The position numbers were made by a program, and so were the translations under genes. The notes beneath the pieces were generated by a model. That model was not told where the DNA came from, did not search any database, and saw only the letters and a list, made by a program, of their open reading frames with translations. This document shows positions 21,340-32,474 of a stretch of 64,000 bases of DNA, piece by piece (position 1 is the first letter of the stretch; every line of letters begins with the position of its first letter). Source of the stretch: Gnetum montanum (lineage: Eukaryota; Streptophyta; Gnetopsida; Gnetales; Gnetaceae); NCBI GenBank assembly GCA_015680685.1, contig MNCI01017476.1, positions 1,521,656 to 1,585,655 on the forward strand, given 5' to 3'.

Positions 21340-21570
21340 GAATTGCTAGTTTAAGGCCATCGTGGGCTGTCGTGTAACATTTGCGTAAGATACCAGGGAA
21401 TTAGTTTTAGGCTGTTGCGAGCCTTCGCTAGTTTAAGGCCATTGTGGGCCATCACTAGTTTTAAGCCGTTTCGGGCCATAACTAGTTTAAGGCCGTTGCA
21501 GGCTCTAATTAGTTTTAAGTTGTTGCGGGCTATGACTAGTTTAAGGCCGTTGCGGGCCCACTGCGTAAGT
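21340..21570. repeat. Short tandem repeats between antisense gene and protease
   Basis: About six units of CTAGTTTAAGGCCGTTGCGGGC with variants, roughly 30-40 bases apart. The unit resembles that of the 12590-13100 array (CTAGTTTTA...GCGG), so two arrays of one motif type occupy two noncoding intervals of the element. Confidence 0.75.
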
Positions 21571-21939
21571 CTGGAAGTGTAATTGTAATAAAATGATCAA
21601 CGAGCGTAAATAGCGTATATAAAGAAATGTGAATGGCGTAATGAATAGCAAGAATAAATATGTATGAATATATGAAAGAAGATTAACAATGCAAACTGCC
21701 AGGCGTAAAAGGAAAAATTAGTGAAGGTGTAAAAATGTGCGTAAATGCCATTCAGATCAATTACTAATTCGTAATTGTTTCTTGATGGCCTTTACGTTCA
21801 GTGGTGTGTAAGGATGGGGAGGTTTGCAGTCTGACTCTTTCACACCACTGTCCTGAAATGGCAAGTTGGCCCAGGCTAGACTGTCATCATTCGTTTAGGT
21901 TTGTTCAGGGATTCGGGGATGGGTATGATCATTCGATGT

Positions 21940-22569
21940 TTCTATCTCCGAACCCTACTCTTCCTCGATATTGTTAATAGTCCTGGGGGCGATTTCGTCA
22001 TCGCGTATTACAACCTCTCCCCCTGCGTAAGGGAGATGTATCTCCTAATGGATTGGTGATGAAACTACCCTCAGTTAGGCTAGCCAGGACCTCCCTAGAA
22101 TTAAGTTGAACCCAGGCATCTCCTCGACAACAAGGAATGTAGCATCCATTGGGAATTGATCCCCTGCCACAAATTCAATGCGCACTATTCCCTTGACCTG
22201 AACCCGTGCTCCATTGAACAACTTTACGCACGTTGTCATTAAGGGGCTAATCTGGTCGACCAAACCCAACCTATCCACGATGGGATAAGGTATGACATTT
22301 GTAGCTGTGCCGTCATCTACGTGCACCCTCCGGATCCAGTATTGACCAACCCGGATGGTGATAAACATGGGTTCAGTTGTCACTTGACCTTTCTCAGGAT
22401 CATCTTTGATGGATTCATCATGAAAGGTCAACAAGGTAGGTTTAGATCGCTCAGCATCGGAGGGAAACATGACAGCGTGTATCACTTCCTCCTTCGCTGG
22501 TAAGCTTTCCTCCACAGATATGGATGTTAGCATGCAGACCATAGCCTTACGGTGTTTTTGAGACATCAT
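21940..22569 (-). pseudogene. TAT-2 aspartic protease
   Basis: Processes Gag-Pol. From 22569 the frame runs through FHDESIKDDPEKGQ and WIRRVHVDDGTATNVIP, where DDG-T-A is the active-site position (about 22325-22300), to FNLILGRSWLA near 22080, the usual flap and GRxWL end. After a TAA at 22075 the reading continues in the same frame for about 40 codons (IHLPYAGGEVVIRDDE), matching the protease end in TAT-1. It is followed on the minus strand by the antisense-gene interval instead of by RT. Confidence 0.82.
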
Positions 22570-22655
22570 GAGCAGGTCATAGAGGCTCAGCGTTNTAGAC
22601 CATAGCCTTACGGTGTTTTTGAGACATCATGAGCAGGTCATAGAGGATCAGCGTT
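22536..22655. other. Assembly join: 59-base direct duplication around a single N
   Basis: The stretch 22536-22594 is repeated almost exactly at 22597-22655 with an N at 22595 between them. It looks like two overlapping contig ends joined without merging. It duplicates the end of the protease frame. Confidence 0.75.
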
Positions 22656-22829
22656 GTATTTTTTTGTTTCAGAGCCTGTTTGACCTACGTAAATACGTCG
22701 AGCAGGTCTTGTTCTTTGCTGGCTTATTTGTCCTCCTTGTCTTCTTCCATTCACCCCAAGAGATGGATCTCCTGGGGTGGAATAGCGTCGGTCGGAGGGT
22801 TGCTCTTTTTCTTGCCGAGGGTGGGTGGC

Positions 22830-25302
22830 TATGTTTTTGTACCCTTGTCTTGCCCAGGGGGCGCAGACGAAGGTACAGAGACCAAAGGCCTGGGCCTAGC
22901 AAAGCCTAGCGTAAGGTGATTTTTTACGGCATTACTAGACGTATCCCCTTCCTTTTGTTTATTAGATGATAGCTGGTGATTTATGTTAGAGGCTTGCCCC
23001 TGCGTAAAAGGGGCAGCTGGTGATTTTGGCACCCTGAGAATGAAAGGCGCCTTAGGTGTGGGCACGGACATGGCCACAACTTCATTGTTACTGGGAGGTT
23101 GAGTCAAAACTGAAGAAGGCACCCGAATGATGAAGGGTGGCCTTGAGGCACCACCAGCTGCCAGTGAAAAGCTTGTCCCCCTTGGTGAGTTGGTAGGTAC
23201 ATGCAAAACAAAAAGTTGTTTAGGCGGTACTTTCCTCTCACTGTCCGTACTCACCGCGTTGATCATGCAGGGTGCGTTATTTGCATNACTTCAACAGTTC
23301 CGAATGTTTGACAGGAAGGGCTGCATACTTTGAGCGATCTTTACGCTCAAAGTTTGGTTTTGGCTGGGGGGCTTGTCAGCGGCAGATGTATCTTGGCTAG
23401 TGCTGCTCGCACTAGCCGTGGTCTTAGGTGATGTCGTAGGTACCTTCTTGTTTTTGTTCTTAGCACCCTTAGCCAACACAGCTACCGTCGTTGTTGTTGT
23501 TTTACCTTTATCCTTACCCTTGTTGTTAGCATTTTTGTAGGTGACATACGTCGGGTCTTTGCTAGCCTCTGCAGCATCTTGGATGCTTTTAGTCTAAGTG
23601 AAGGCCTGATGTAAGGAGCTAGGGGAAAGATAATAAAGCTTAGATTTGATAAAATCATTAACTGATCCTTTGAATATGGCCAGCAAATGGGCCTTCGTGA
23701 TTGGCTCACGGATTTCGTTCAAAGTAGCACTCCATCGCTGTATGAACTTTCGGACTGGTTCGAGTGGGTCTTGTTTCACTCCCACAAGCTGATCTAATGT
23801 GACCTCCGGCTTTAGGTTGTATTTAAAGCGAGTCACAAACTGTGTCAAAAGCTCTTCCAAGGTTGAGATGGAAGAGCGAGGGAGGGCTCGATACCAATTC
23901 AAAGCTTTCCCTACCAGAGACATCACAAAGACGTGGATGATTGTGTGAGGCCATTGCTGTAACAACAGAGATTCAGATCTGAAGGTGACCAAGTGAGCGT
24001 TGGGATCTCTCTCCCCATTATATTTAGTGAAATGGGGTAAGGACATCCTCGGGGGCAACGTCAGCATGGGGACTGCTGGACTAATGGGATCATCTTGATA
24101 GAAATCCATAATCTGTATAGTGTCTGAGCCAGCGGCCTTAAGGTGTCTAACCTCCTTGGTGAGGGTCTGAATAAGTAAGAATGCTTGATCTAAGCCTATA
24201 GATGAAGATGCTTGAGCAGGGGGAGCAGGGGGTTGAACCGGAAGAGCGGTTCCAGGGAGTGGAAATGGAGGAATGGCTTGACTAGAAGATGGTGCAGCAG
24301 GGATCCCCGTGGATGAAGCTGCCTGCGAAGACCACCACCCACCGGGTTGAGCAGAGAGATTAGCCACCGCCGGCTGCGCGGGATAGGGATAGGGATATTG
24401 TGGAACCATCTGCAGAATATGCGTTGCAGGTGTAGCCAAGGGTTTCACACCATATACTGCAAACTGGTTATGTTGTGCCGCGGGGATGATCCACTGACTC
24501 GTGGTGGGCTGTTGGATGGATGTCTGTGGTTGAACGATGGCTGTGATCTGTTGGGTTGGAGGGGGCAGCATCGATAAATTATGCATTGAGCAAGTTATAG
24601 ATATGGTTTGTGGTTGGATCTGAGGGATTAAATAAGGTGCAGTGGATGCTGGGACCATCGATGGAATGCTGATTACTCGTGGCGATGAAACCGCCCCCAT
24701 GTTATTTTGGGGTATTTGCACATGCAGCCCTGGCGGCTGCGTAGTGACTTGCGGAATGACAGGAATGTGAGCTTGTGTGGTCATGGTGGGATTAAGAGGA
24801 ATGGCTTCTCCGTTGAGAGGGAATAAGGAATTTATGTAGGTATGGGGGCTCAGAGTATGGTACGAATGTTCAGACTGGGTTGCAAATTTGTCATCTTCTC
24901 CTCCCCGTTCTGGGGTTCCTGCATAGCTCGGGTAGCCTGACTCTCAGCCATGACCAATTGTGTTATGATTTCGTGGTAATGTTCTGTCAGAGGAATGATG
25001 TTGTAGGTAGTAGGGCTAAAACCCTGACCCCCTCGGTGGATCATCTCAAAATTTCGTTTCGCCTCAATTTCGGTGCGGCTAAGGGCAAGCTTTGCCTAGA
25101 TCTTGATGCAGATGAAGTTATATTCCTCAAGGGTTACGATGGTAAATACGGGATCTTTGCCTTGTAGTCTCAATGACTGACGTGACGGTCCCTGAGGTCC
25201 TATAACACCAGAGGCTAGTCCAGTGGTAACGATGGGATTCATAGATGTGGCACCCAAGTCAGTTGTGATCATTGTAGCTGTGGTTGTGTACAAAGAATCC
25301 AT
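22830..25302 (-). pseudogene. TAT-2 gag and gag-protease linker
   Basis: Capsid polyprotein. I start it at 25302 (MDSLYTTTATMITT), with a TAG at 25096 replacing Gln in the frame that continues EMIHRGGQGFSP. A Pro/Gln/Ala-rich middle (24784-24200) is followed by the capsid core: QIMDFYQDDPISPAVP (about 24115), FTKYNGERDPNAHL, ALNWYRALPRSSIS and NDFIKSKLYYLSP to 23594. Then comes a basic tail (AKGAKNKNKK) and a Ser/Pro-rich linker with two related blocks, PPFIIRVPSS and APFILRVPKS. No CCHC knuckle was seen. Two frameshifts, plus an N at 23287. The homologous core in TAT-3 is on the plus strand at 61950-62510. Confidence 0.82.
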
Positions 25303-25528
25303 TGGTCAAGTAGATTAACGACAATAAAGGACTAGATCTAAAAGGCGATGGACAAGTAAGATCGCGATTAGGCTTTCTACCTTGTAGGATTCCAAAGGAA
25401 TCGTTACTGTGATCGATCTATACCTCACGATTTTGTAAACATCTGTAGAGGTATTACGTTTACGTTTTGGCAACGCGGGTATAGATCGCTTACAAGGCTA
25501 CCCGTAAAAAATATGACTTGGAGCCTAA

Positions 25529-25546
25529 GCCCTCCTTCTAGCGCCA
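25529..25546 (-). other. TAT-2 primer binding site
   Basis: TGGCGCTAGAAGGAGGGC in element orientation, six bases from the 5' LTR. The same site with two transitions is found after the TAT-3 LTR (59891-59908). I cannot name the primer tRNA with certainty. Confidence 0.7.
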
Positions 25547-25552
25547 GAAAAC

Positions 25553-27171
25553 TGTAAGGATGGAAAATGTCGGTAGCTGGAATACCAAACAAAATCCATG
25601 TACACAATCTTAACCATGGATTCGTGCGAGGGCTATGCTGGAGAAAACGAATCCGCAGTGCCCTGAACAGTCTTGTCGATCAGACAGGAACTTACTAAAT
25701 CAGTAAATCATAGAAGATTATAGGCGTTTCATAGAACAATCTGATTCGATAAATCGCAAAAGGAGAGGAAAATGATGTAAATAAATTGCAATAATGACAA
25801 CGTTAACGCAACAAAGGGAATCAGATCTAAGAGAAATGCGTGATTTCAAGATCTATACTTTGACCCGAAAGGAACGAGTATTTTGTATATAAAGTTACAA
25901 TGGGAAGACTCTGATTATCTTGTGCGGAACATACACAAAATAATAAGAAAACTGTTTAACAAGGAGTGCAGAATGTAGCTTGGTCTACCTTATAAGCCAA
26001 AGACGGAGTGCAAGGAAGGTCAAGCTCGGATGCCTATCAACCAACTGTGTCTGGCCAATAGATCCTGCCAACCGCACCAGATGATCTCTCGATCTCTGAT
26101 CTATCTTCTTCCCTTTGGATAGTCTCTGCTCAAAACTGCCAAGGATCACTGATGGGAGAACTGTATTTTCGCCAAAGGGTATGATCGCTCCTGCTGCCAA
26201 ATGCTCGAAAAATTGTTTCTGCTCAAAGATGATAACTGTCGAAAGTTGAAGATGTTAACTACTGCTCTCTTTCTCAAAAAAAAAATGCCAGAGGTCTTCC
26301 CTTCTGAAAAAATCCCCCCTTTTTTGCTTTTCCTCGCCAACTGAGGTATTTATAACATGCAGAAAAGGCACGACCTTAATGACACGTGTCCCGAAGTTTT
26401 CGGATGCCATTGACTTCACGAACTGGCTATGTCATGTCACATTGCAACGTACGTTATCAAAATTTTGCGGAACCTGCTTCATGATTACACACAAATATGC
26501 TTATCAGTGTATTGCACGTATGGATAGCAAATGCGTAACTACTTTAGCTGGCTTTATGCTGTACTTCACTTGTTTACGCTGCGTCGCGTGGCAGAGCGTA
26601 ACAAAGCATGGAAATAGTGAGTCAGGCTATTTTATGCTCATTTAGGCAGCAAAGCATAGTGAAGTGTAAAAAATGATCAACTCGACGATAAATTACGTTG
26701 AGGTATGCTGTGTAGCGTAACGAGCGTAAGGCGACCAATATGCAAAAGAAAGGAGCTGATCTATCATGCTTCCTTTGGACTTTCCTTTTGACCCTTTTGA
26801 AGCTCATTATGCTGCCTTGCGTAACAAAGCATAAATTCAACCTTGGACAAAAGACTTAGCAGGATATGCGAGAAGTCGCATATTATGCTGCTTAGGCCTT
26901 AAGGTTCACCAAATCTGCTGAAGTAAGTCACCTTCTGATGTCAAACTATGTTAAGCAAAATTACGCTAAGCGTCATTACGCTATATTGTGTAATTTAGCA
27001 TAAAGATAGAAAACATAGTAAAATTGAAATCTATAATGAACTTGGAGACTTGATGCTGGGCGCCATTTCTTCTTGCTTTGCCTTGTTCTACCTTCTGGAA
27101 TTCTATCAAGAACTTTTGCCTGAATCGTGAATCTTCGCCTAAGGCCGATTCACAATTTTCACGGTGTTTCA
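25553..27171 (-). repeat. TAT-2 5' LTR
   Basis: 1619 bases, longer than its partner only because of the block missing there at the N. TATA-like GTTATAAATAC at 26346-26356 (minus). It is dense in TTACGC/GCGTAA hexamers between about 26530 and 26990. It ends TTCA at 27171 beside the target duplication. Confidence 0.93.
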
Positions 27172-27544
27172 CCTAGGATCTGGGCTTGGTAATCCTAGTG
27201 GTAGTCGTGCACGAAGTCCAAGATGTGTACAGATGATTAAGGAATGGATACTCATCACACTTAGGCTAGCTTAGATCCTCTCTCACCCTTTCTCTCTTAG
27301 CTTAGTTAATATTACCTTCCATTACACCCAGGAGTAGCATTAGCATAGGAACACATCATACACCTCACTCTGGACTAAACCATACATGAAATGTTAACAC
27401 TAGTCCAGATGGGAAGACAATAAAGTGCGACCTAAGGATAACTATCTAGATACCACAGCTAGTCCATCTGCAGAGTTCGACCGGATCGTGTGTGAAACAC
27501 TCGTATTCATATAGTTGAGTGTAGGGGTAGCTCGCCACTCATCA
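27172..27544 (+). repeat. ATH-2 5' LTR, second part, with TAT-2 target duplication
   Basis: Starts with the second CCTAG (27172-27176) and continues the LTR to CTCATCA at 27544. With 9596-10002 it makes about 775 bases against 798 in the 3' LTR, confirming that TAT-2 split one LTR. Confidence 0.92.
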
Positions 27545-27564
27545 TTGGCGCCATTGCCAGGGAC
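27545..27564 (+). other. ATH-2 primer binding site, tRNA-Asp type
   Basis: TTGGCGCCATTGCCAGGGAC directly after the LTR matches the complement of the plant tRNA-Asp 3' end (TGGCGCCGTTGCCGGGGA) with two G-to-A changes in the shared part. It is the best-kept primer site of the Athila-like group here. Confidence 0.85.
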
Positions 27565-27659
27565 TTATTTGTTTGTGCGCTACGTAGAACATAGGAAATC
27601 ATTCATATCATTGGGAGCTAGAACGAACCCTTGGGGTTGATCAAAAGAAAAATAACATA

Positions 27660-30240
27660 ATGGTAAACAACACACTGAACAAGACTAAAATATCTTCTTC
27701 TTTGCACAGAAGCACTTCACCGCCTAGGAACAACACTAGAGACAGTTGGTGGCACAACACACATAACCAAAATCCGCTAGTCCCTCAACAATTCTGTGTG
27801 GTGTATATTCATCATGATGAGTATATACCCAACTTTACCTTTATTCTCCATCAAGATGAACAACTGTGTTGGAGAGACTTGGAGGGTAACATAGTGTTTC
27901 CTCCAAATCGAGCAGTCCCCAACATGCTCCTTCATGCTCTTGCACGAATAGGCATGTCACAATTGTACGTAGAGTACGTTGCATGTGATTATGACACAAG
28001 GGACTACCATCCCACAGAAGCGCAATGCCAATGGGACTTGAGTTAGGAGATTTACCACACATCTTTGAAGGGCAAAGGACCCCATAATGCTCCACCCATC
28101 TTAAGTGAAATTGAGGGTGGTGAACCTATTTCAATAGGTTCTCCAAAAAATGATGTTCCTCCTCCTAACGATGGTGAGGAGGTGATGTATCAGAACCTTC
28201 ACTCCACGATTCACAACCCTAGTTTTGATCCCCACGAACATCAAGTGTTCAACGAGGGAACACAATCACATGATAAAGGTGAGCATTCTGATCATCATCA
28301 CGATTGATGCTGGAACCACCAAAGAGAAGGTAGGAAACATCGTCATGGTGATGGTTCTTCTTCTTCTTCACCTTCATCTTCACATTCACTCTCTCCTTTA
28401 GTATTAGGATGCATTCATAAGGAACCTAACCATGAGGATAAGGATAAGCAAAGTGAGAAACCTCAACGAGAGAGTCGGGAAAGAGGACAAGGGTAGTCTA
28501 TGGAATCATGGCATGGAAGAAGAGAGAGTAGGGAACTGCGTAGACATCACACATGCTATGAAAGAAATGACCACAAAGAACCCCTACTTGCAACCTAAAG
28601 CATGTTAGACATCACGGAGGCTGTTAGAATTCCTACAAGGCACTAAAAAGATAGGAGGATCAAGAGGTTAGACATGAATAATATCCCATGATTTGAGGGG
28701 GGATACAACGCTGATCCTCAAAACCACTTACAGGCATTTCATGATGCATGTGCCTTGCAGAACATTGAGAATGAATGGCAAAAGCTAAAGTTATTCCCAA
28801 GGAAACTAGTAAAAGAAGCGGAAAGCTGGTATTGGTCCTTAGAACCAGAATCCATTCGAAGGTGGAGTACAATGCTAGAACTATTTAACGATAAGTATCA
28901 AATGTACTCCTGGGTGTCCAACCTATGAAAGAAAATCCAAGGATGGAAATAGGGAACTCATGAACCCTTAGATGCTACAATGGGCTGATACTATGCACTA
29001 TTACATCGTTGCCTCGACCATGGTTACTTGTAGCAGGATCAACTACACCATCTCGTAGATGGACTTAGGCACGAAACTAGGAGAACCCTTGGAACATATG
29101 CCCAAGGGAGATTATCAGAGCTTAGGTCCCATCATATTCATGGATTGTTGGAGCAAGTAGCTAAGGAAGAGGGAGAGCTATGTAGGAGAGAAAGTACGGA
29201 AGAGTACAATCATGATCCTTCCCTCTGGAAAAGGGGAGTGAGATTCTGTGAGGAGGAGGAAGAGTCACCACTCGAGGAGATGGTGAATAGGAAAATATTC
29301 CCACTCCAAAACTTAACAACAGAAGTGTCAGCAAATTTAGAGCAAATGTGGAACTCCTTAGATAGTAGATTTGAAACAGTTCTCAAAATCGTAGAGGAGT
29401 CTAAGGAGCAAAGTAGTGACTGACAAAAAGAAAAAGAGGGATTTGGACCATGCACATAACAAAGGTAAGGGTAAAATGGCCATCACTGAAGAGGTTGTGG
29501 ATTCTGATATAGACAATGATGGTGGATGTGAGATATGCCAGTATGACCATCCCAAGGGATGTTGCCTAGTAATCTCACATCTGTAAGAGCCTGGGGTGTA
29601 TGCACTTAACCCACAACTTAACAAATGACAAACATCCCAATGGTTACCTTATCCCCAAGGTAACCCAAGGCAGTTCCACCAACCATTAACATATTATCAA
29701 AGTGGAACTCCACCACAACCTATTAAGAAACACTAGCAGTGGCAATACCCACAGTCATGGGGGATGCCATCACCAAGGCAACAATACCCATACCAGCAAC
29801 TGGATCCCTATGACTACTACATGCAGCAGCTAATCTCTCCATGTGACTCTATTGGTCACATGACACAACAATGTCACTACCAAGCTTTGGATTATTATAG
29901 GACTCCTTCTCCTAGGGGAGACACACCACATAAATACCATCCTCTGAATCCATCTGCAACTCTCACTCGAATAGTCCCATTACTGCCTACTCCGGCAATG
30001 CAAGTGGTACTGCCCACTCAACCGCAGCAACCCAATGTCATGAGGGCTGTGAATCCTCAAGCCGCAGTTGGTTCTAACAACCTTATGCAGAAAAGATCTT
30101 TCTTTAGAACTAACAATCCAACCAAGCCCTCACCATCACAAGCGGTTGAACATATGAACACCTCCCTACTAAGTAAAACTTTGGGGCCTCCTTCAACCCA
30201 AAAACTAAGCTTAACAGACACGGTTATGTTAACACATGCT
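27660..30240 (+). pseudogene. ATH-2 gag, degenerate
   Basis: Same layout as in ATH-1. An N-terminal block (27790-28050) has HDEYIPNFTFILHQDEQLCW and YVEYVACDYDTRDYH. A His/Asp-rich and then Ser/Arg-rich linker follows. The capsid region (about 28680-29150) has HLQAFHDACALQNIENEW, LKLFP and WSLEP-like residues. Next come the SRFETVLKIVEES helix, the zinc knuckle CEICQYDHPKGCC (about 29528-29566), and a Pro/Gln/Tyr-rich tail to 30240. At least four in-frame stops (for example 28045 and after 29420) and frameshifts. It starts about 95 bases after the primer site, consistent with a short leader. Confidence 0.82.
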
Positions 30241-30242
30241 AT

Positions 30243-30720
30243 TACTGACTAGATTAAGGTGGGCCACCTTCCTAGGAAATTCTCTAATCCTAGAAGTCCT
30301 CTAATCTATCTCCAAGTTGTTGGGAATGAACGTTGTAAAGCTCTTCTAGACTCAGGTTTCAGAGTCAACTTAATATCACAAGAGATGTACAAATCCTGGA
30401 ACCTACCTCCATTAAGGAAGAGTAATATTTGACTAGAGGTGGTTGACCAATCTATCACTGTCCCCTTGGGGCTTGTGGAGGACATCATTACCACTGTGTG
30501 TGGTTGGTCATATCCAGCTGATTTCCTAGTAATACAGGTGAACAATGGTAAAGGGGATTTTTCAATAATAATGGGAAGAGCATGGCTAAGTACTATAGAT
30601 GCACGCCTAGGAATCCATGATATTTCTTTGGAAATATCCAAGAAAAAAACTTTTGGAAAGATCGAGAAGAAGAAAGTTCCATGCATTGCATACAGTGACA
30701 TAGGGTGCCATTGCTTGTAG
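30243..30720 (+). pseudogene. ATH-2 aspartic protease
   Basis: The frame continues directly from gag. CKALLDSGFRVNLIS (about 30336-30375) holds the D-S-G active site. VPLGLVEDIITTVCGWSYPADF and IIMGRAWLSTIDARLG are the flap and C-terminal strand regions usual for Athila proteases. A TGA at 30430 interrupts an otherwise open frame. A stop at 30718 separates it from the next open block. Confidence 0.82.
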
Positions 30721-30839
30721 AAATCATGGGTTATGAGAAGTTTAGCATTGCTTGCATGCAATCGGTGTGCACAAGACATTAATATAAAAAAGTGCTTGTA
30801 TGCAGCAACCACACAACAAGAAGACACCTAGTGGCTAAT

Positions 30840-32474
30840 AGCTAATCAAGAGAGCAATTCACTAACATGCATGGAACTCACTAAGGGAATAACTAGTGCT
30901 TACATTAAAAGCATAGACACATTGGAGCAAGTTCATTACCAACTTCCAAGATTTAACCTTGAAAACATCAACTGGGGGAAGCTGGAAATTCCTGAGAGAT
31001 TTAAACAAGAGCCCCTAGATTTGAAACCATTACCCACCGATCTGGAGTATATGACCCTTGAAAATGGAAAATCAGTGATCATCAACGCAAGACTTGTTCC
31101 CAAACAAAAAGAAAGACTACTGAAAGTGATAAAAAAGTGGTCAAAATCCTTTGCCTTGTCATACCTCGAGTTAACCAAAATAGATCCTAGGATATGCCAG
31201 CATAGGATTTACATGGACCCCTCCATGAAACCTCGAAAAAAACCGTAGAGGCGATTGAACCAAAAATTAAAACAAATAGTAGAAGAAGAGATAGAATAGC
31301 TTCTTAAGGCTGGATTCATATATCCCATTGCTGATAGCGAATGGGTTAGCCCTCTAGTGATCATGCCAAAAAAGGGAGACAAATGGAGGATGTGTATAGA
31401 TTTTAGGCTGTTGATCATGGCAAAATTCAAGGATCATTTTCCATTGCCATTCGTTGACCAAGTGATCGCTATTATAGTTTTTTGGATGGTTATAATGGAT
31501 ACAACCAAATACGGATAGCACCAAAAGATCAAGCCAAAACAATGTTCACCAGTCCTTGGGGAATGTTCGTATATAAGCAAATATCATTTGGCTTGTGCAA
31601 TGCTCCTACTACGTTTCAACATTTAGTTCTAAGCATATTCCAACAGTAGATAGGAAACAAAGTGGAAGCCTTTATGGATGACTTCTCTACTTATGGAACA
31701 AGCTTTGATTAAGCCTTGGATCGATTAGAGCAAGTGCTAAAAAAATGTGTAGAAACCAACTTAATGCTCAACTAGTAGAAAAGCCATTTGATGGTCCAAG
31801 AGGGCATGGTACTTGGGCATAATATTTTACATTTAGGAATAGAGGTAGACCCAAATAAAGTTAGGGTCATCCAAGGAATCACCCAACAATCAAAAACTAT
31901 CAAAGACATTCGGTCATTCCTTGGATACACTGGCTACTATTGGGGATTCATTGAGAACTTCTCCAAGATTACCAAACTATTGGTAGAACTAACGAAGAAG
32001 AATGCACCATTCAAATGGACCAGGGAATGTGAATGAGCATTCCAAACTCTGAAAAAAAAGCTTGTGGAAACTCCCATTCTACAAGCCCCGAACTGGTCCA
32101 GACCATTCCATATAATGATTGACACATCCAATTATGCCTTGGGAGCTGTACTTACACAGTTAGATGACCAAAAACATCCTTACTACATCCACTATGCAAG
32201 TAGCAGTATCACCGGTGCACAACTAAACTACACAACTACAGAAAAAGAATTAATGGTTGTAGTGTTTGCACTGGATAAGTTTAGGCACTATGTGTTAGGT
32301 TACAAAGTGTTCATCCATATGGATCATAGTGCAATCAGGTTCCTTATGAACAAGCCAATGGTTAGCCCTTGTATTATACAATGGCTGGTAATCCTACAAG
32401 AGTTCGATCTAACGATGATAGATCGAAAGGGCATCGAGAACATACTTGTAGATCATTTATCTTGGTTGCACTAG
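30840..32474 (+). pseudogene. ATH-2 reverse transcriptase and RNase H
   Basis: The linker LDLKPLPTDLEYMTLENGK leads to the RT: HRIYMDPSMKPRKKP, LLKAGFIYPIADSEWVSPL, VIMPKKGDKWRMCIDFR, FGLCNAPTTFQ, then the catalytic AFMDDFSTYG (about 31672-31700), with both Asp kept. The connection has DIRSFLGYTGYYWGFIENF. RNase H follows with MIDTSNYALGAVLTQ, TTTEKELMVVVFALDKFRHY and HMDHSAIRFL. FMDDF and the wording of the N-terminal part are typical of the Athila lineage. A short deletion near 31410-31500 and about seven stops inactivate it. RNase H is the cleanest part, with no stop from 32064 to 32474. Confidence 0.9.

Larger units (their letters stand above)
10003..27171 (-). mobile_element. TAT-2, Tat/Ogre-type Ty3-gypsy element with an antisense gene
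   Basis: A complete 17.2 kb element with TG...CA LTRs and a perfect five-base target duplication. In minus-strand order: 5' LTR (27171-25553), primer site, gag, protease, a roughly 5 kb interval containing a multi-exon gene on the plus strand, RT, RNase H, archaeal-type RNase H, integrase, a tandem-repeat region, a purine tract and the 3' LTR. The second RNase H and large size place it in the Tat clade. It is the innermost and least decayed element of the nest, yet its RT and integrase have lost catalytic residues. Confidence 0.93.

Noticed and set aside
30306-30827. 173-residue open frame on the minus strand
   Set aside because: It is the reverse shadow of the ATH-2 protease, whose plus-strand frame has the DSG motif and family conservation.
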